Positions 25,908 to 35,754 of a stretch of 64,000 bases of DNA are shown in pieces. This stretch comes from Microvirga sp. (GTDB lineage: Bacteria; Pseudomonadota; Alphaproteobacteria; Rhizobiales; Beijerinckiaceae), in NCBI GenBank assembly GCA_022241475.1, contig JAKOMT010000006.1, positions 1-64,000 on the forward strand. The letters are read 5' to 3'. The stretch's first letter is position 1. The number at the start of each line of letters is the position of its first letter. A program made the position numbers and the translations under genes. Below the pieces are notes generated by a model. That model searched no databases, was not told the origin of the DNA, and saw only the letters and a list, made by a program, of their open reading frames with translations.

Positions 25908-26927
25908 ATGAATCTCGATCAACTCGTCGAAGTCGCCAATGCGATGGTCGCCCCCGGCAAGGGCATTCTCGCCGCCGACGAAAGCTCCTCGACGATCAAG
26001 AAGCGTTTCGACGCCATCAACGTCACGTCCACCGAGGACAACCGCCGCGATTATCGCGAGATGCTGTTCCGCACCGAGACCGCCATGCGCGAGAACATCT
26101 CGGGCGTCATCCTCTTCGACGAGACGATCCGCCAGAAGGCCGCCGACGGCACGCCGCTGGTGAAGCTCATCGAGGCCGCCGGCTCCATTCCGGGCATCAA
26201 GGTCGACGCCGGCGCCAAGCCGCTTCCGGGCTGCCCCGGCGAGACGATCACGGAAGGCCTCGACGGCCTGCGCGAGCGCCTCAACGAATATTACCAGCTC
26301 GGCGCCCGCTTCGCGAAGTGGCGCGCGGTGATCGACATCGCCGACGGAATCCCGACCTGGACCGCCGTCAAGACGAACGCCCACGCGCTCGCCCGCTACG
26401 CCGCGCTCTGCCAGGAAGCGAACATCGTGCCCATCGTCGAGCCGGAAGTGCTGATGGACGGCGACCACGACATCCAGCGCTGCGCCGACGTGACGGAATG
26501 GGTCCTCAAGACGGTGTTCGAAGAGCTCTACGAGCAGCGCGTCGTTCTGGAAGGCACGGTGCTCAAGCCCAACATGATCGTGCCGGGCAAGAAGAGCGCG
26601 AAGCAGGCCTCCGTCGAGGAAGTGGCGGAACGCACGCTCATGGTGCTCGAACGCTGCGTTCCGGTCGCGGTGCCCGGCATCGCCTATCTCTCGGGCGGAC
26701 AGTCCGACGAACTGGCGACCGCGCATCTCGACGCCATGAACAGGATCGGCGGCTTCCCCTGGAGCATGACCTTCTCCTACGGCCGCGCCCTTCAGGCCGC
26801 GCCGCAGAAGGCCTGGGGCGGCAAGAAGGAGAATGTTTCGTCTGCGCAGGCGGCCTTCGCGCACCGCGCCAAGATGAACGGGCTCGCTTCGCTCGGTCAG
26901 TGGGAACAGTCGCTCGAGAAGGCCTGA
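25908..26927 (+). CDS. fba: Class I fructose-bisphosphate aldolase
   Basis: 339 residues from the ATG at 25908 (MNLDQLVEVAN), with AAGGAAG 6 nt upstream; the ATG 15 bp earlier lies within that site. It is a Schiff-base aldolase: GKGILAADESSSTIKKRF, the phosphate and Lys region TWTAVKTNAHALARYA, and the active-site Lys in LEGTVLKPNMIVPGKKS are typical, as are YLSGGQSDELAT and WSMTFSYGRALQ. It cleaves fructose-1,6-bisphosphate (or forms it in gluconeogenesis) without metal. Last gene of the cluster, followed by a good terminator. Confidence 0.96.
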   Translation: MNLDQLVEVANAMVAPGKGILAADESSSTIKKRFDAINVTSTEDNRRDYREMLFRTETAMRENISGVILFDETIRQKAADGTPLVKLIEAAGSIPGIKVDAGAKPLPGCPGETITEGLDGLRERLNEYYQLGARFAKWRAVIDIADGIPTWTAVKTNAHALARYAALCQEANIVPIVEPEVLMDGDHDIQRCADVTEWVLKTVFEELYEQRVVLEGTVLKPNMIVPGKKSAKQASVEEVAERTLMVLERCVPVAVPGIAYLSGGQSDELATAHLDAMNRIGGFPWSMTFSYGRALQAAPQKAWGGKKENVSSAQAAFAHRAKMNGLASLGQWEQSLEKA

Positions 26928-26950
26928 GCCTGATTCGAGAGCGTATTCGA

Positions 26951-26985
26951 GGGCGGCCCCGCGCGAGCGGGCGCCGCCCTTTTTT
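26951..26985 (+). terminator. Rho-independent terminator after fba
   Basis: GGGCGGC (26951-26957) pairs with GCCGCCC (26973-26979), with an inner CCC/GGG pairing, followed by TTTTTT (26980-26985). It sits 24 bp after the aldolase stop codon, ending the tkt-gap-pgk-fba unit. Confidence 0.88.
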
Positions 26986-26999
26986 CGTGACGGGCGCGA

Positions 27000-28550
27000 T
27001 TATTCGCGCGGGACGCGCATCTCCATTCGGAAGCGGTAGCCGTTCTCGTGGTTCGTCTCGATCTTTCCGGCCCACTTGCGCTCGATGAGCGCGCGCAGCA
27101 GGCGTGACCCGAAGCCGCGGCCGGCGGAGGGCGGCCCGGCATGCGCCGATCCGTCCTCCCAGGCGAGGCTGAAGCAATCTCCGTCGTCTTCCTCGCCGTC
27201 CGCATCGCTTCCGTTCGCGCCCGCCCGCTTCAGCGTCCACGAGACCGAGACTCGACCCTCGCCGCTGGCGAGCGCGCCGTACTTCGCCGAGTTCGTCGCC
27301 AGCTCGTGGATGATCAGGCCGAGGTCGAAGCAGAGATCGGGCGGCAGCAGAATGTCGCGGCCCCGGAAGTCGATGCGGTCGCGGAACGGCTCGAGCGTCT
27401 CCGCGAGCAGCGCGACGACGCGCGTCGAGGTCCAGCCTCCCTGCGCGACGAGATAGTTCGCGCGCGCCAGCGAGCCGAGACGGGCGCTGAAGGAGTGGCG
27501 GGCCACGTTCACGTCCGCGCCCTCTCCGAAGGTCTGGTTCGCGATGGTGCTCACGAGCTGCAGCATGTTGCCCGACCTGTGCGCCATCTCGCGCAGCAGC
27601 AGATACCGCTGCTCGTGCGCCGCCTTCTGGCGCGCCGCGTTCGCGATGATGTTGGCCAGCGACAGGACGAATTCGACATCCGCCTCGGTGAAGTCGCGGA
27701 TGACGACGTCGTGCACGCCGATCACGCCGAAGGGGCGCGGGCCTGGACCCGGCCCCGGAATCACGACGCTGACGCCGCTGCGGACGCCGTGATCCTTGAG
27801 CAGCATGGGACCGGAAAACCGCGTCTCGGAGGCGAGATCGCGCACGACGACGGGAGACTCGTGGGTCAGCGTGTAGCCGGCTTGCGATTGCGCGTCGACG
27901 CCCACGGCGGCGACCCCGACGAGGCCGCCGCGCCAGCCGGTCCCGGCCTTCAGAACGAGGTGATCGGCGGAATCGGCGAATTGCAGGATCTTGGTGATCG
28001 GCGTGCCGAGAACGTCGGCCGCGGTCTCGGCGGCGCGATCGAGAACGGCCTGAAAATCCTCTTCGGTGAGCGCGAACGAGCCCAGCCGCTCGATGGCTCG
28101 TTGCTGACGCAGGCGCACGGCCAGTTCGCGCTCGTCGCGCACGCGCCGGGTCACGTCGTGGCGGGCTCCGGTCAGCACCACTCCGTCGTCGGGATCGTGG
28201 ATCAGCCCCCCGCACGCCTCGAGACAGACCTCCTCGCGACCCTCGACCGGCGCGGCTCGGTAGACGACGCGATACGGCTCGCCGGTCGCCAGCGTCCGCT
28301 CTATCGCGGCTTTCACCCGTTGCGCGTCTTCGGGATGCACGTCGCGACCGAGGCTCGCGAGCGGGCCTTCGAAAGTCTCGGGATCGGCCTCCGACATGAC
28401 TTCGATCCGGTCAGTCCACTCCAACCGACCGTCGGCCAGCCGCCAGCGCCAAACGTTCACTCCGGCGAGACGAAGCCCGGCGAGGATCCTTGCTCCGTCG
28501 GTCAGCGTAGGGTGACCGTCCAGCTTATGGTTGTCTTCGATCCCGTCCAC
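27000..28550 (-). CDS. Sensor histidine kinase, HWE family (PAS-GAF-HWE_HK)
   Basis: 516 residues starting at a GTG (28550) with GAGGAG 5-6 nt upstream. An N-terminal PAS domain (about 25-140) ends with GARHDVTRRV, then comes a GAF domain (about 160-305; KILQFADSADHLVLKAGTG ... GVIGVHD). The dimerisation/phosphoacceptor segment is LLLREMAHRSGNMLQLVST, with His324. The HWE-family N box is HELATNSAKYGAL, and a C-terminal GFGSRLLRALIE serves as the G box. There is no membrane segment, so it senses a cytoplasmic signal, possibly light or redox through PAS/GAF as in related HWE kinases. No response regulator is adjacent. Convergent with fba. Confidence 0.88.
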   Translation of the reverse strand: MDGIEDNHKLDGHPTLTDGARILAGLRLAGVNVWRWRLADGRLEWTDRIEVMSEADPETFEGPLASLGRDVHPEDAQRVKAAIERTLATGEPYRVVYRAAPVEGREEVCLEACGGLIHDPDDGVVLTGARHDVTRRVRDERELAVRLRQQRAIERLGSFALTEEDFQAVLDRAAETAADVLGTPITKILQFADSADHLVLKAGTGWRGGLVGVAAVGVDAQSQAGYTLTHESPVVVRDLASETRFSGPMLLKDHGVRSGVSVVIPGPGPGPRPFGVIGVHDVVIRDFTEADVEFVLSLANIIANAARQKAAHEQRYLLLREMAHRSGNMLQLVSTIANQTFGEGADVNVARHSFSARLGSLARANYLVAQGGWTSTRVVALLAETLEPFRDRIDFRGRDILLPPDLCFDLGLIIHELATNSAKYGALASGEGRVSVSWTLKRAGANGSDADGEEDDGDCFSLAWEDGSAHAGPPSAGRGFGSRLLRALIERKWAGKIETNHENGYRFRMEMRVPRE

Positions 28551-28611
28551 TTCGACTCCTCATCAACGCGCCGACCGTCCGGACAACGCGCGCAGCCCCC
28601 GAAACGATCCA

Positions 28612-29529
28612 TCAGCGGGGAATGATCCCACGCGCCCGCTCCCGATAAAGTAAATACAGCCCCGAGGCGATAACGACACCCGCTCCGGCCAGCGTCCAGA
28701 TATCCGGCAATTCCCCGAAGATCACATAGCCGAGAATGAGCATCCAGACGATTTGGCCGTAGATGAAGGGCGAGAGCACGGGCGCCGGCGCGCGAGCATG
28801 GGCCAGGATCAGGAGCCAGTGACCAAAGCCCCCGGCGAGGCCGATGAAACCCATCATCGCCCAGACCAGGGCGGATTCGGGCGCGGTCCAGACGAACGGC
28901 ATGATGGGCGCCATCAGCGCGACGCCCGCGAGCCCGGAATAGACGAGCGTCGTGCGCGAGGAATCGCTCGCCGCGAGCATGCGGGTCAGGATGCCGTAGA
29001 AGGAATAGCAGATCGCGGCTCCGACGATCAAAAGAGCCGCCGGGTGCAGGCCGCCCAGACCCGGCCTCACGACGATCAGGACGCCGACGAAGCCCACGCA
29101 GATTGCGGCCATGCGCCGCGGTCCGACGCGTTCGCCCAGCATCGGGCCTGCGAACAGCGCGACGAGAAACGGCGTTGCGAACATGATCGCCGACATTTCG
29201 GCGAGCTGGACGTATCTCAGGGCGTTGTAGGTGAGCACCGACGAGCCGAAGAGCAGCAGCGATCGCAGGATCTGCAATCCGAGCCGACTGGTGCGCATGA
29301 CGCCGGGCGTCGTCCAGTGATTGACGAAGAGCGACACGAGCGCGACCGCGACCGCGTAGCGCGCGAACACGGTCATGAGCGGATCGACGCCCTGGGAGCC
29401 GAGCCATTTCGCGCCCGCGTCGAGGCAGCAGAAGCAGAACAGGGCCACGTTCATCAGCCCGATGGCGACGAGGCGCTGGCGACGCTCGGCCGGATCGGAT
29501 GCGTCAATGTCGATGTTCTGCGATTTCAT
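28612..29529 (-). CDS. DMT family transporter (EamA domain)
   Basis: 305 residues with about ten hydrophobic segments forming two EamA repeats. The first repeat ends near FVGVLIVVRPGL, and the second ends with the typical LTLAGAGVVIASGLYLLYRERAR. A conserved start of repeat one, IGLMNVALFCFCCLDAGAKWL, is visible. These inner-membrane proteins usually export amino acids, nucleosides or other metabolites; the substrate cannot be told. It lies 61 bp upstream, in transcription order, of the HWE kinase on the same strand. Confidence 0.9.
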   Translation of the reverse strand: MKSQNIDIDASDPAERRQRLVAIGLMNVALFCFCCLDAGAKWLGSQGVDPLMTVFARYAVAVALVSLFVNHWTTPGVMRTSRLGLQILRSLLLFGSSVLTYNALRYVQLAEMSAIMFATPFLVALFAGPMLGERVGPRRMAAICVGFVGVLIVVRPGLGGLHPAALLIVGAAICYSFYGILTRMLAASDSSRTTLVYSGLAGVALMAPIMPFVWTAPESALVWAMMGFIGLAGGFGHWLLILAHARAPAPVLSPFIYGQIVWMLILGYVIFGELPDIWTLAGAGVVIASGLYLLYRERARGIIPR

Positions 29530-29605
29530 GCGGCGACGGTATCATCCCCGCGCGGCCCCGTCAGAGCGAAGCCGCGCACAGGCGGGAGCGCGGGACGCCC
29601 GGGGT

Positions 29606-30181
29606 TCACGCGCCGCCGCGGGGCTCCGCCGCGCCGGCGACGATCTCGATCGGAGGCTCGGCCGCCTCGCTCTCCTCGTCGCCGCTGTCGTCCTCCGCCG
29701 GCTCGAAGCTCCGGGCGTCGGCGCCGGACAGTTCCGCGAGGTTCCTGGCGGCCTTGCGCAGGAGCTTGCGCAGCCGCTTGCGGTCCTTGCCGTCGAGGCC
29801 CGCCAGCAACTCGTCCTCGACTTCGTTCCAGAGCTCGCCGATGCCTTCGGCGCGGGTCCGGCCCTCGGGCGTCAGGGCGACGCGCACGACGCGGGCGTCC
29901 TCGGCTTTGCCGGCGCCCGCGCCGGCGCCGCGCGCCGCGCGCTCGACGAGCCCGAGCGCCGTGAGACGGGAAATCGTCTTGGAGGCCGTGGGAGGACGCA
30001 CGCGCAGGATCGTGGCGAGTTCGCCCATGGTCAGCGACCCGTGCGCGGACAACGCCTGCAGGACCTGCTCCTGGCCCGCGAAGAGGCCGAGCGCGACGAG
30101 TTTTTCGCCCATGCGCGCACGATGGAGGCGCGTCGCCTGAACCAGCGCCCAGCCGACGCTTTTCGATCCCGGATGTTTCAT
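29606..30181 (-). CDS. MarR family transcriptional regulator
   Basis: 191 residues from the ATG at 30181 (MKHPGSKSVG), with GAGG 7 nt upstream; earlier in-frame codons (30214, 30274) lack ribosome-binding sites. The winged helix-turn-helix runs through GSLTMGELATILRVRPPTASKTISRL, with the wing at VERAARGAG...ARVVRVALTPEG, all typical MarR features. After residue about 150 it has an acidic tail (EPAEDDSGDEESEAAEPP), longer than usual in the family. It lies beside the DMT transporter on the same strand, 76 bp upstream of it in transcription order, so it may regulate that gene. Confidence 0.88.
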   Translation of the reverse strand: MKHPGSKSVGWALVQATRLHRARMGEKLVALGLFAGQEQVLQALSAHGSLTMGELATILRVRPPTASKTISRLTALGLVERAARGAGAGAGKAEDARVVRVALTPEGRTRAEGIGELWNEVEDELLAGLDGKDRKRLRKLLRKAARNLAELSGADARSFEPAEDDSGDEESEAAEPPIEIVAGAAEPRGGA

Positions 30182-30370
30182 CCCGTCGCCTCGTGAGTGT
30201 TCAGCCGCCGACATGAATATTTTGCCACCATATCGATGACGGAATGATGACGCGACGACGAAGGCCCGCGTCACCTTTCCGCGTGAATTCCCTCGCGGGC
30301 TGCGCTAGGAAGGGCCGCCGGCGCCCGGCGCGTCGGAGCCTTCTACCCGTCCAGCCGAAAGACCGCGACC

Positions 30371-31483
30371 ATGACCGCCCGTCCGTCGCCCCGCGAGGGC
30401 CTGATGTCCATCGAGGCCTATGTGCCCGGCAAGAGCGCCGCGCCCGCGGGCGTGAAGGTCCACAAGCTCTCCTCCAACGAAAATCCGCTCGGCCCGTCGC
30501 CGCGCGCCCGCGACGCGGCGCAGGCGGCGCTGGCGAAACTGGAGCTGTATCCCGACGGCTCCGCTTCGGCGCTGCGCGACGCCATCGCCCGCAAGTTCGG
30601 GCTCGATCCGGAGCGGATCGTCTGCGGCAACGGCTCCGACGAACTGCTCTCGCTCCTCACGTCGACCTATGTCGGGCCGGGCGACGAGGGACTGTTCTGC
30701 GAGCACGGGTTCCTCGTCTATCGCATCGCCATCCTCGCGGCCGGCGGAACGCCCGTGGTCGCGCCGGAGACGGACCTCGTCGCCGACGTCGACGCCATCC
30801 TCGCCGCGGTGACGCCGCGCACGAGGATCGTCTTCCTCGCCAATCCCAACAATCCGACCGGCACCTATCTTCCCTTCGAGGAGGTCAAGCGCCTGCACGC
30901 GGGCCTGCCGGCCGGGGTGCTGCTCGTCCTCGACGCGGCCTACGCCGAATATGTCCGCCGCAACGACTACTCGGCGGGGCTCGAGCTCGTCATGACGAGC
31001 GACAATGTGGTGATGACGCGCACCTTCTCGAAGATCCACGGCCTCGCCGCCCTGCGCATCGGCTGGATGGTCGCGCCCGCCCATGTCGTGGACGCGGTGA
31101 ACCGCGTGCGCCCGCCGTTCAACGTGAACGCGGTCGCGCTCGCGGCCGGGGTCGCTGCGATCGGCGACGACGGCCATGTCGCCGAGGCGGTCGCCCATAA
31201 CGAGAAATGGCTCGGGATCATGACCCGCGAACTCGGCGAACTCGGCCTGTCCGTGACGCCGAGCGTGGGGAACTTCCTGCTGGTGCATTTCCCGAAGGAG
31301 CCGGGCCGCACCGCGCGCGACGCCGACGCCTTTCTCACCCAGCGCGGGCTGATCCTGCGCCGCGTCGAGGGCTACGGACTGCCGGACGCGCTGCGCCTCA
31401 CCCTCGGAACCGAGGAGGCGAACCGCCTCGTCGTCGCCGCGCTCGCGGCCTTCCTGAAGGGCGGGGATGCGGACCATGCCTGA
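30371..31483 (+). CDS. hisC: Histidinol-phosphate aminotransferase
   Basis: 370 residues, PLP-dependent fold I. It transaminates imidazole acetol phosphate to histidinol phosphate; in many alphaproteobacteria the same enzyme also handles aromatic 2-oxo acids. Seen: [15 protein letters not shown] near the N-terminus, [36 protein letters not shown] and the PLP Lys in [17 protein letters not shown]. The following dehydrogenase gene overlaps it by 17 bp, consistent with a shared aromatic amino acid role (tyrosine/phenylalanine). Confidence 0.95.
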   Translation: MTARPSPREGLMSIEAYVPGKSAAPAGVKVHKLSSNENPLGPSPRARDAAQAALAKLELYPDGSASALRDAIARKFGLDPERIVCGNGSDELLSLLTSTYVGPGDEGLFCEHGFLVYRIAILAAGGTPVVAPETDLVADVDAILAAVTPRTRIVFLANPNNPTGTYLPFEEVKRLHAGLPAGVLLVLDAAYAEYVRRNDYSAGLELVMTSDNVVMTRTFSKIHGLAALRIGWMVAPAHVVDAVNRVRPPFNVNAVALAAGVAAIGDDGHVAEAVAHNEKWLGIMTRELGELGLSVTPSVGNFLLVHFPKEPGRTARDADAFLTQRGLILRRVEGYGLPDALRLTLGTEEANRLVVAALAAFLKGGDADHA

Positions 31484-32423
31484 GGGTCTGGGCCAAGCGC
31501 GCGACGAGCCGCTTTTCGCGCGCCTCGGGCTGATCGGCCTCGGCCTGATCGGCTCGTCGATCGCGCGGGCGGCCCGCCAGATGAACCTCGCGGGGACCAT
31601 CGTCGCGATCGATCGCGACGATGAGACGCTGGCGCGCAGCGCCGAACTCGGCCTCGCCGACGCGTTTTTCAAGGACGCGGCCGAGGGAGTGCGCGACTGC
31701 GACTTCGTGATCTTCTGCGTCCCCGTCGGCGTGTGCGGGCCGCTGGCCAAGCAGGTCGCGGGCTCGCTGAAGGTGGGGGCGATCGTCTCCGACGTGGGCT
31801 CGGTCAAGGGCGCCGTCGTCGCCGCCATGGAGCCGCACCTGCCGGCGCACGTGCATTTCGTGCCCGCGCACCCCGTCGCGGGAACGGAGCGTTCCGGCCC
31901 GGACGCCGGCTTCCCGACGCTGTTCATGAACCGCTGGTGCATTCTCACGCCGGCCTATGGAGTCGACGCCGGCGCGGTCGAGCGGGTGCGGGCCTTCTGG
32001 GAGGGGATGGGCTCGCGCATCGAGATCATGTCGGCGCCCCATCACGATCTCGTCCTCGCCATCACGAGCCACGTGCCGCACCTGATCGCCTACAACATCG
32101 TGGGCACGGCGGCCGACATGGAGCGCGTGACGGAATCGGAGGTCATCAAGTTCTCCGCCGGCGGGTTCCGCGACTTCACGCGCATCGCCGCGTCCGATCC
32201 GACGATGTGGCGCGACATCTTCCTTTCCAACAAGGAAGCCGTGCTCGAGATGATCTCGCGGTTCAACGAAGATCTGGCCGCGCTCACCCGCGCCATCCGC
32301 TGGGACGACGGCGACGCGCTGTTCGACCTGTTCTCGCGCACCCGGACCATCCGCCGCGGCATCATCTCGGAAGGGCAAGAGACGGCGGAGCCCGATTTCG
32401 GGCGTCGCCGTCCGGACGAATAG
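31467..32423 (+). CDS. tyrC: Prephenate/arogenate dehydrogenase (cyclohexadienyl dehydrogenase)
   Basis: 318 residues. It oxidatively decarboxylates prephenate or arogenate towards tyrosine. NAD(P) binding is shown by [29 protein letters not shown] and [20 protein letters not shown] contain the conserved prephenate-binding residues, and the catalytic His region is [11 protein letters not shown]. The start ATG at 31467 overlaps hisC by 17 bp; a second ATG at 31476 is also possible. The hisC-tyrC pair is a recurrent alphaproteobacterial operon. Confidence 0.95.
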   Translation: MRTMPEGLGQARDEPLFARLGLIGLGLIGSSIARAARQMNLAGTIVAIDRDDETLARSAELGLADAFFKDAAEGVRDCDFVIFCVPVGVCGPLAKQVAGSLKVGAIVSDVGSVKGAVVAAMEPHLPAHVHFVPAHPVAGTERSGPDAGFPTLFMNRWCILTPAYGVDAGAVERVRAFWEGMGSRIEIMSAPHHDLVLAITSHVPHLIAYNIVGTAADMERVTESEVIKFSAGGFRDFTRIAASDPTMWRDIFLSNKEAVLEMISRFNEDLAALTRAIRWDDGDALFDLFSRTRTIRRGIISEGQETAEPDFGRRRPDE

Positions 32424-32460
32424 CGCTAGCTGACCGAACGTCGCGCAGAGGAGCGTCGGC

Positions 32461-33090
32461 ATGTACGTCCCGCCCCATTTCGAGGAAACCTCACGCGACG
32501 CGATCGTCGCGCTCATCGAGGCGGCGCCGCTCGCCTGCGTCGTGGCGCAGACGCAGGAGGGGCTGCTCGCCAACCACATTCCGCTGCTTCTGGCGTCCGA
32601 TGGCGCGCTGATCGGCCACGCGGCGCTGGCCAACGACATGCATCGACTGATCGCCGAGGGGCAGGACGTGCTCGCGGTGTTTCGCGGGGAAGACGCCTAT
32701 ATCTCTCCGAACTGGTACCCTTCCAAGGCCGAGCATCACCGGCACGTGCCGACCTGGAATTACGAGGTCGTCCACGTTCACGGCGCGATCGCGTTCAACC
32801 ACGACGAGCAGGCGAAGCTCGCGGCGGTCGGCATGCTCACCCGCACGCACGAGAGGCGGATCCACGGCAAGCAGGGCTGGCGGATCGCCGACGCGCCGCG
32901 CGACTATCTCGACGAGATGCTGCGCAACATCGTCGCCTTCCGCATCGAGCCGACGCGCATCCTCGCCAAGTCGAAGCTGAGCCAGAATCGCGATGAGCGC
33001 GATCACGCGGGGGCCGTCGCCGGGCTCCGGGCCGCGGGACAGGGCGAGATTGCGCGGATCATGACGGAGCGCGGCTCCAAATCCGGTTGA
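32461..33090 (+). CDS. FMN-binding negative transcriptional regulator, PaiB family
   Basis: 209 residues, ATG with GAGGAG 8 nt upstream. The family signature MYVPPHFEE starts the protein, and VVAQTQEGLLANHIPLLL, FRGEDAYISPNWYPSK and VPTWNYEVVHVHG are all typical of PaiB-like split-barrel flavin-binding proteins. Bacillus PaiB affects sporulation and protease genes; in proteobacteria the role is mostly unproven. It follows tyrC by 37 bp and may be cotranscribed. A strong hairpin terminator follows. Confidence 0.9.
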   Translation: MYVPPHFEETSRDAIVALIEAAPLACVVAQTQEGLLANHIPLLLASDGALIGHAALANDMHRLIAEGQDVLAVFRGEDAYISPNWYPSKAEHHRHVPTWNYEVVHVHGAIAFNHDEQAKLAAVGMLTRTHERRIHGKQGWRIADAPRDYLDEMLRNIVAFRIEPTRILAKSKLSQNRDERDHAGAVAGLRAAGQGEIARIMTERGSKSG

Positions 33091-33129
33091 GCGGGCGCCC
33101 GTCGTCTGGCGAGGCCGCAGCCGAAAAAG

Positions 33130-33164
33130 GAAACGCCCCGCGAGCCGGGCTCGCGGGGCGTTTC
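33130..33164. terminator. Bidirectional hairpin terminator between paiB-like and ahcY genes
   Basis: A perfect 16-bp inverted repeat: GAAACGCCCCGCGAGC (33130-33145), loop CGG, GCTCGCGGGGCGTTTC (33149-33164). Flanking A- and T-runs make it usable in both directions, and it sits between two convergent genes. Confidence 0.93.
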
Positions 33165-33185
33165 GATCAGAGGCCGGATGGGCGC

Positions 33186-34586
<1,401 letters not shown>

Positions 34587-34652
34587 GCGCGTTCCTTTCG
34601 CTCGATGGCGTTGGGGGCTCTCTAGCAGAGCTCGGCCGAAAGAGCAATTCAG

Positions 34653-34672
34653 ATATAAACATGTCTTTATAT
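34653..34672. promoter_or_regulatory. Candidate ahcY operator: ATATAAA-N6-TTTATAT
   Basis: A perfect 7-bp AT-rich inverted repeat lies 67-86 bp upstream of the ahcY start in an otherwise GC-rich region. SAH-responsive ArsR-family regulators (SahR type) are known to control ahcY in other proteobacteria through palindromic AT-rich sites; whether this is such a site cannot be decided here. It could also serve the divergent GGDEF gene. Confidence 0.5.
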
Positions 34673-34805
34673 TGTTCCCGGGCGCCGCCCCCGGCCGTGT
34701 GCGACTTTCCGCAAAGTTATGTGCGTCCCTTCCGCCGGCGTTAGCGCGCCATTAAGCGCGGCTCGTCACAATCTGCGCAAGCATCTAACCGGACGGGGTT
34801 CCCAG

Positions 34806-35714
34806 TTGAAGGTCGTCGTGGTGGACTCCAGTCGCGTCGTCGCCAAGGCCGTCTCCACCATGCTGGAGGCGCGGGGCCACCATGCGCTCGCCTTCGCCGA
34901 TTCCCGTGAAGCGCTCGAAGCGGTCCGCCGCGACGACGAGATCGCCGCCGTGATCACGGGTCTCGAGACCTGGCCGATCGACGGGTTCGAACTGTGCTGG
35001 GCGCTGCGCCTCATCGCTGCGGCCGGCCGCCCCCTCCACGTCATCGCCATGTCCAGCCTCGCGAACACGCGCAATCTCGCGGAGGCGCTCGACGCCGGCG
35101 CCGACGACTTCATCTCCAAGCCGCCCGTCCCCGAGGAGCTGCACGCGCGCCTGCGCGCGGCCGAGCGCCTGACGCGGATGCAGGCCGAACTCGTCCGCCA
35201 GGCGCGCACCGACTTGCTCAGCGGCCTTCTCAACCGCCGCGCCTTCTTCACGAGCGTCGAGAACTGGAGCGCGGGCGAGGCCGACGAGGAACTCGGCGTC
35301 GTTCTGGTCGATCTCGACCGGTTCAAGCAGCTCAACGACACGCACGGCCACGCGGTCGGGGACGAGGCGATCCGCCGTTCGGGCTCCGTCCTCGCGCGTC
35401 ACGCTCTGTCCTCCAAGGGATTTGCGGCACGGTTCGGCGGCGAGGAATTCGTGCTGGCTCTTCCGGGACGAGGCTGCGCCGCCGGCGCGACAGTCGCCGA
35501 GGCTCTGCGCGCCGCGATCGCCGCCATCCGCATTCCGGTGCGCGGCGAGGAGGTCCGTCTGACGGCGAGCATCGGCGTGACGGCGTTGCGGCGCGGGGAG
35601 AACGTCACCTGCGCGATCAAACGCGCGGACGAGGCGCTCTATCGCGCCAAGAGCCGTGGCCGGGATCTCGTGATGATCGAGGACGGGCCGGGGCCGACGG
35701 CCCGGGTCGCCTGA
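34806..35714 (+). CDS. Diguanylate cyclase with a degenerate receiver domain (PleD-like)
   Basis: 302 residues from the TTG at 34806, giving MKVVVVDSSRVVAKA; a GGGG tract lies about 10 nt upstream, and the longer frame begins in AT-poor non-conserved sequence. The receiver domain (1-125) keeps the acidic Asp6 and the Lys of FISKPP. The phosphoacceptor position, expected in the 'D-L-x-M-P-x-M-D-G' loop, reads ITGLETWPIDG, with Gly52 where Asp should be. A GGDEF domain follows: DLDRFKQLNDTHGH and RFGGEEF (211-215), intact and therefore probably active. The RxxD product-inhibition site is not present. Synthesises c-di-GMP; activation is unlikely to be by normal phosphorylation. Confidence 0.85.
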   Translation: MKVVVVDSSRVVAKAVSTMLEARGHHALAFADSREALEAVRRDDEIAAVITGLETWPIDGFELCWALRLIAAAGRPLHVIAMSSLANTRNLAEALDAGADDFISKPPVPEELHARLRAAERLTRMQAELVRQARTDLLSGLLNRRAFFTSVENWSAGEADEELGVVLVDLDRFKQLNDTHGHAVGDEAIRRSGSVLARHALSSKGFAARFGGEEFVLALPGRGCAAGATVAEALRAAIAAIRIPVRGEEVRLTASIGVTALRRGENVTCAIKRADEALYRAKSRGRDLVMIEDGPGPTARVA

Positions 35715-35754
35715 GGCGATCGTTCTCCGAATCTGTCCCTGAACCGTCGACGGC

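Noticed and set aside
34587..34718. SAH or SAM riboswitch before ahcY
   Set aside because: I could not assemble a convincing aptamer; only a simple AT-rich palindrome was seen.
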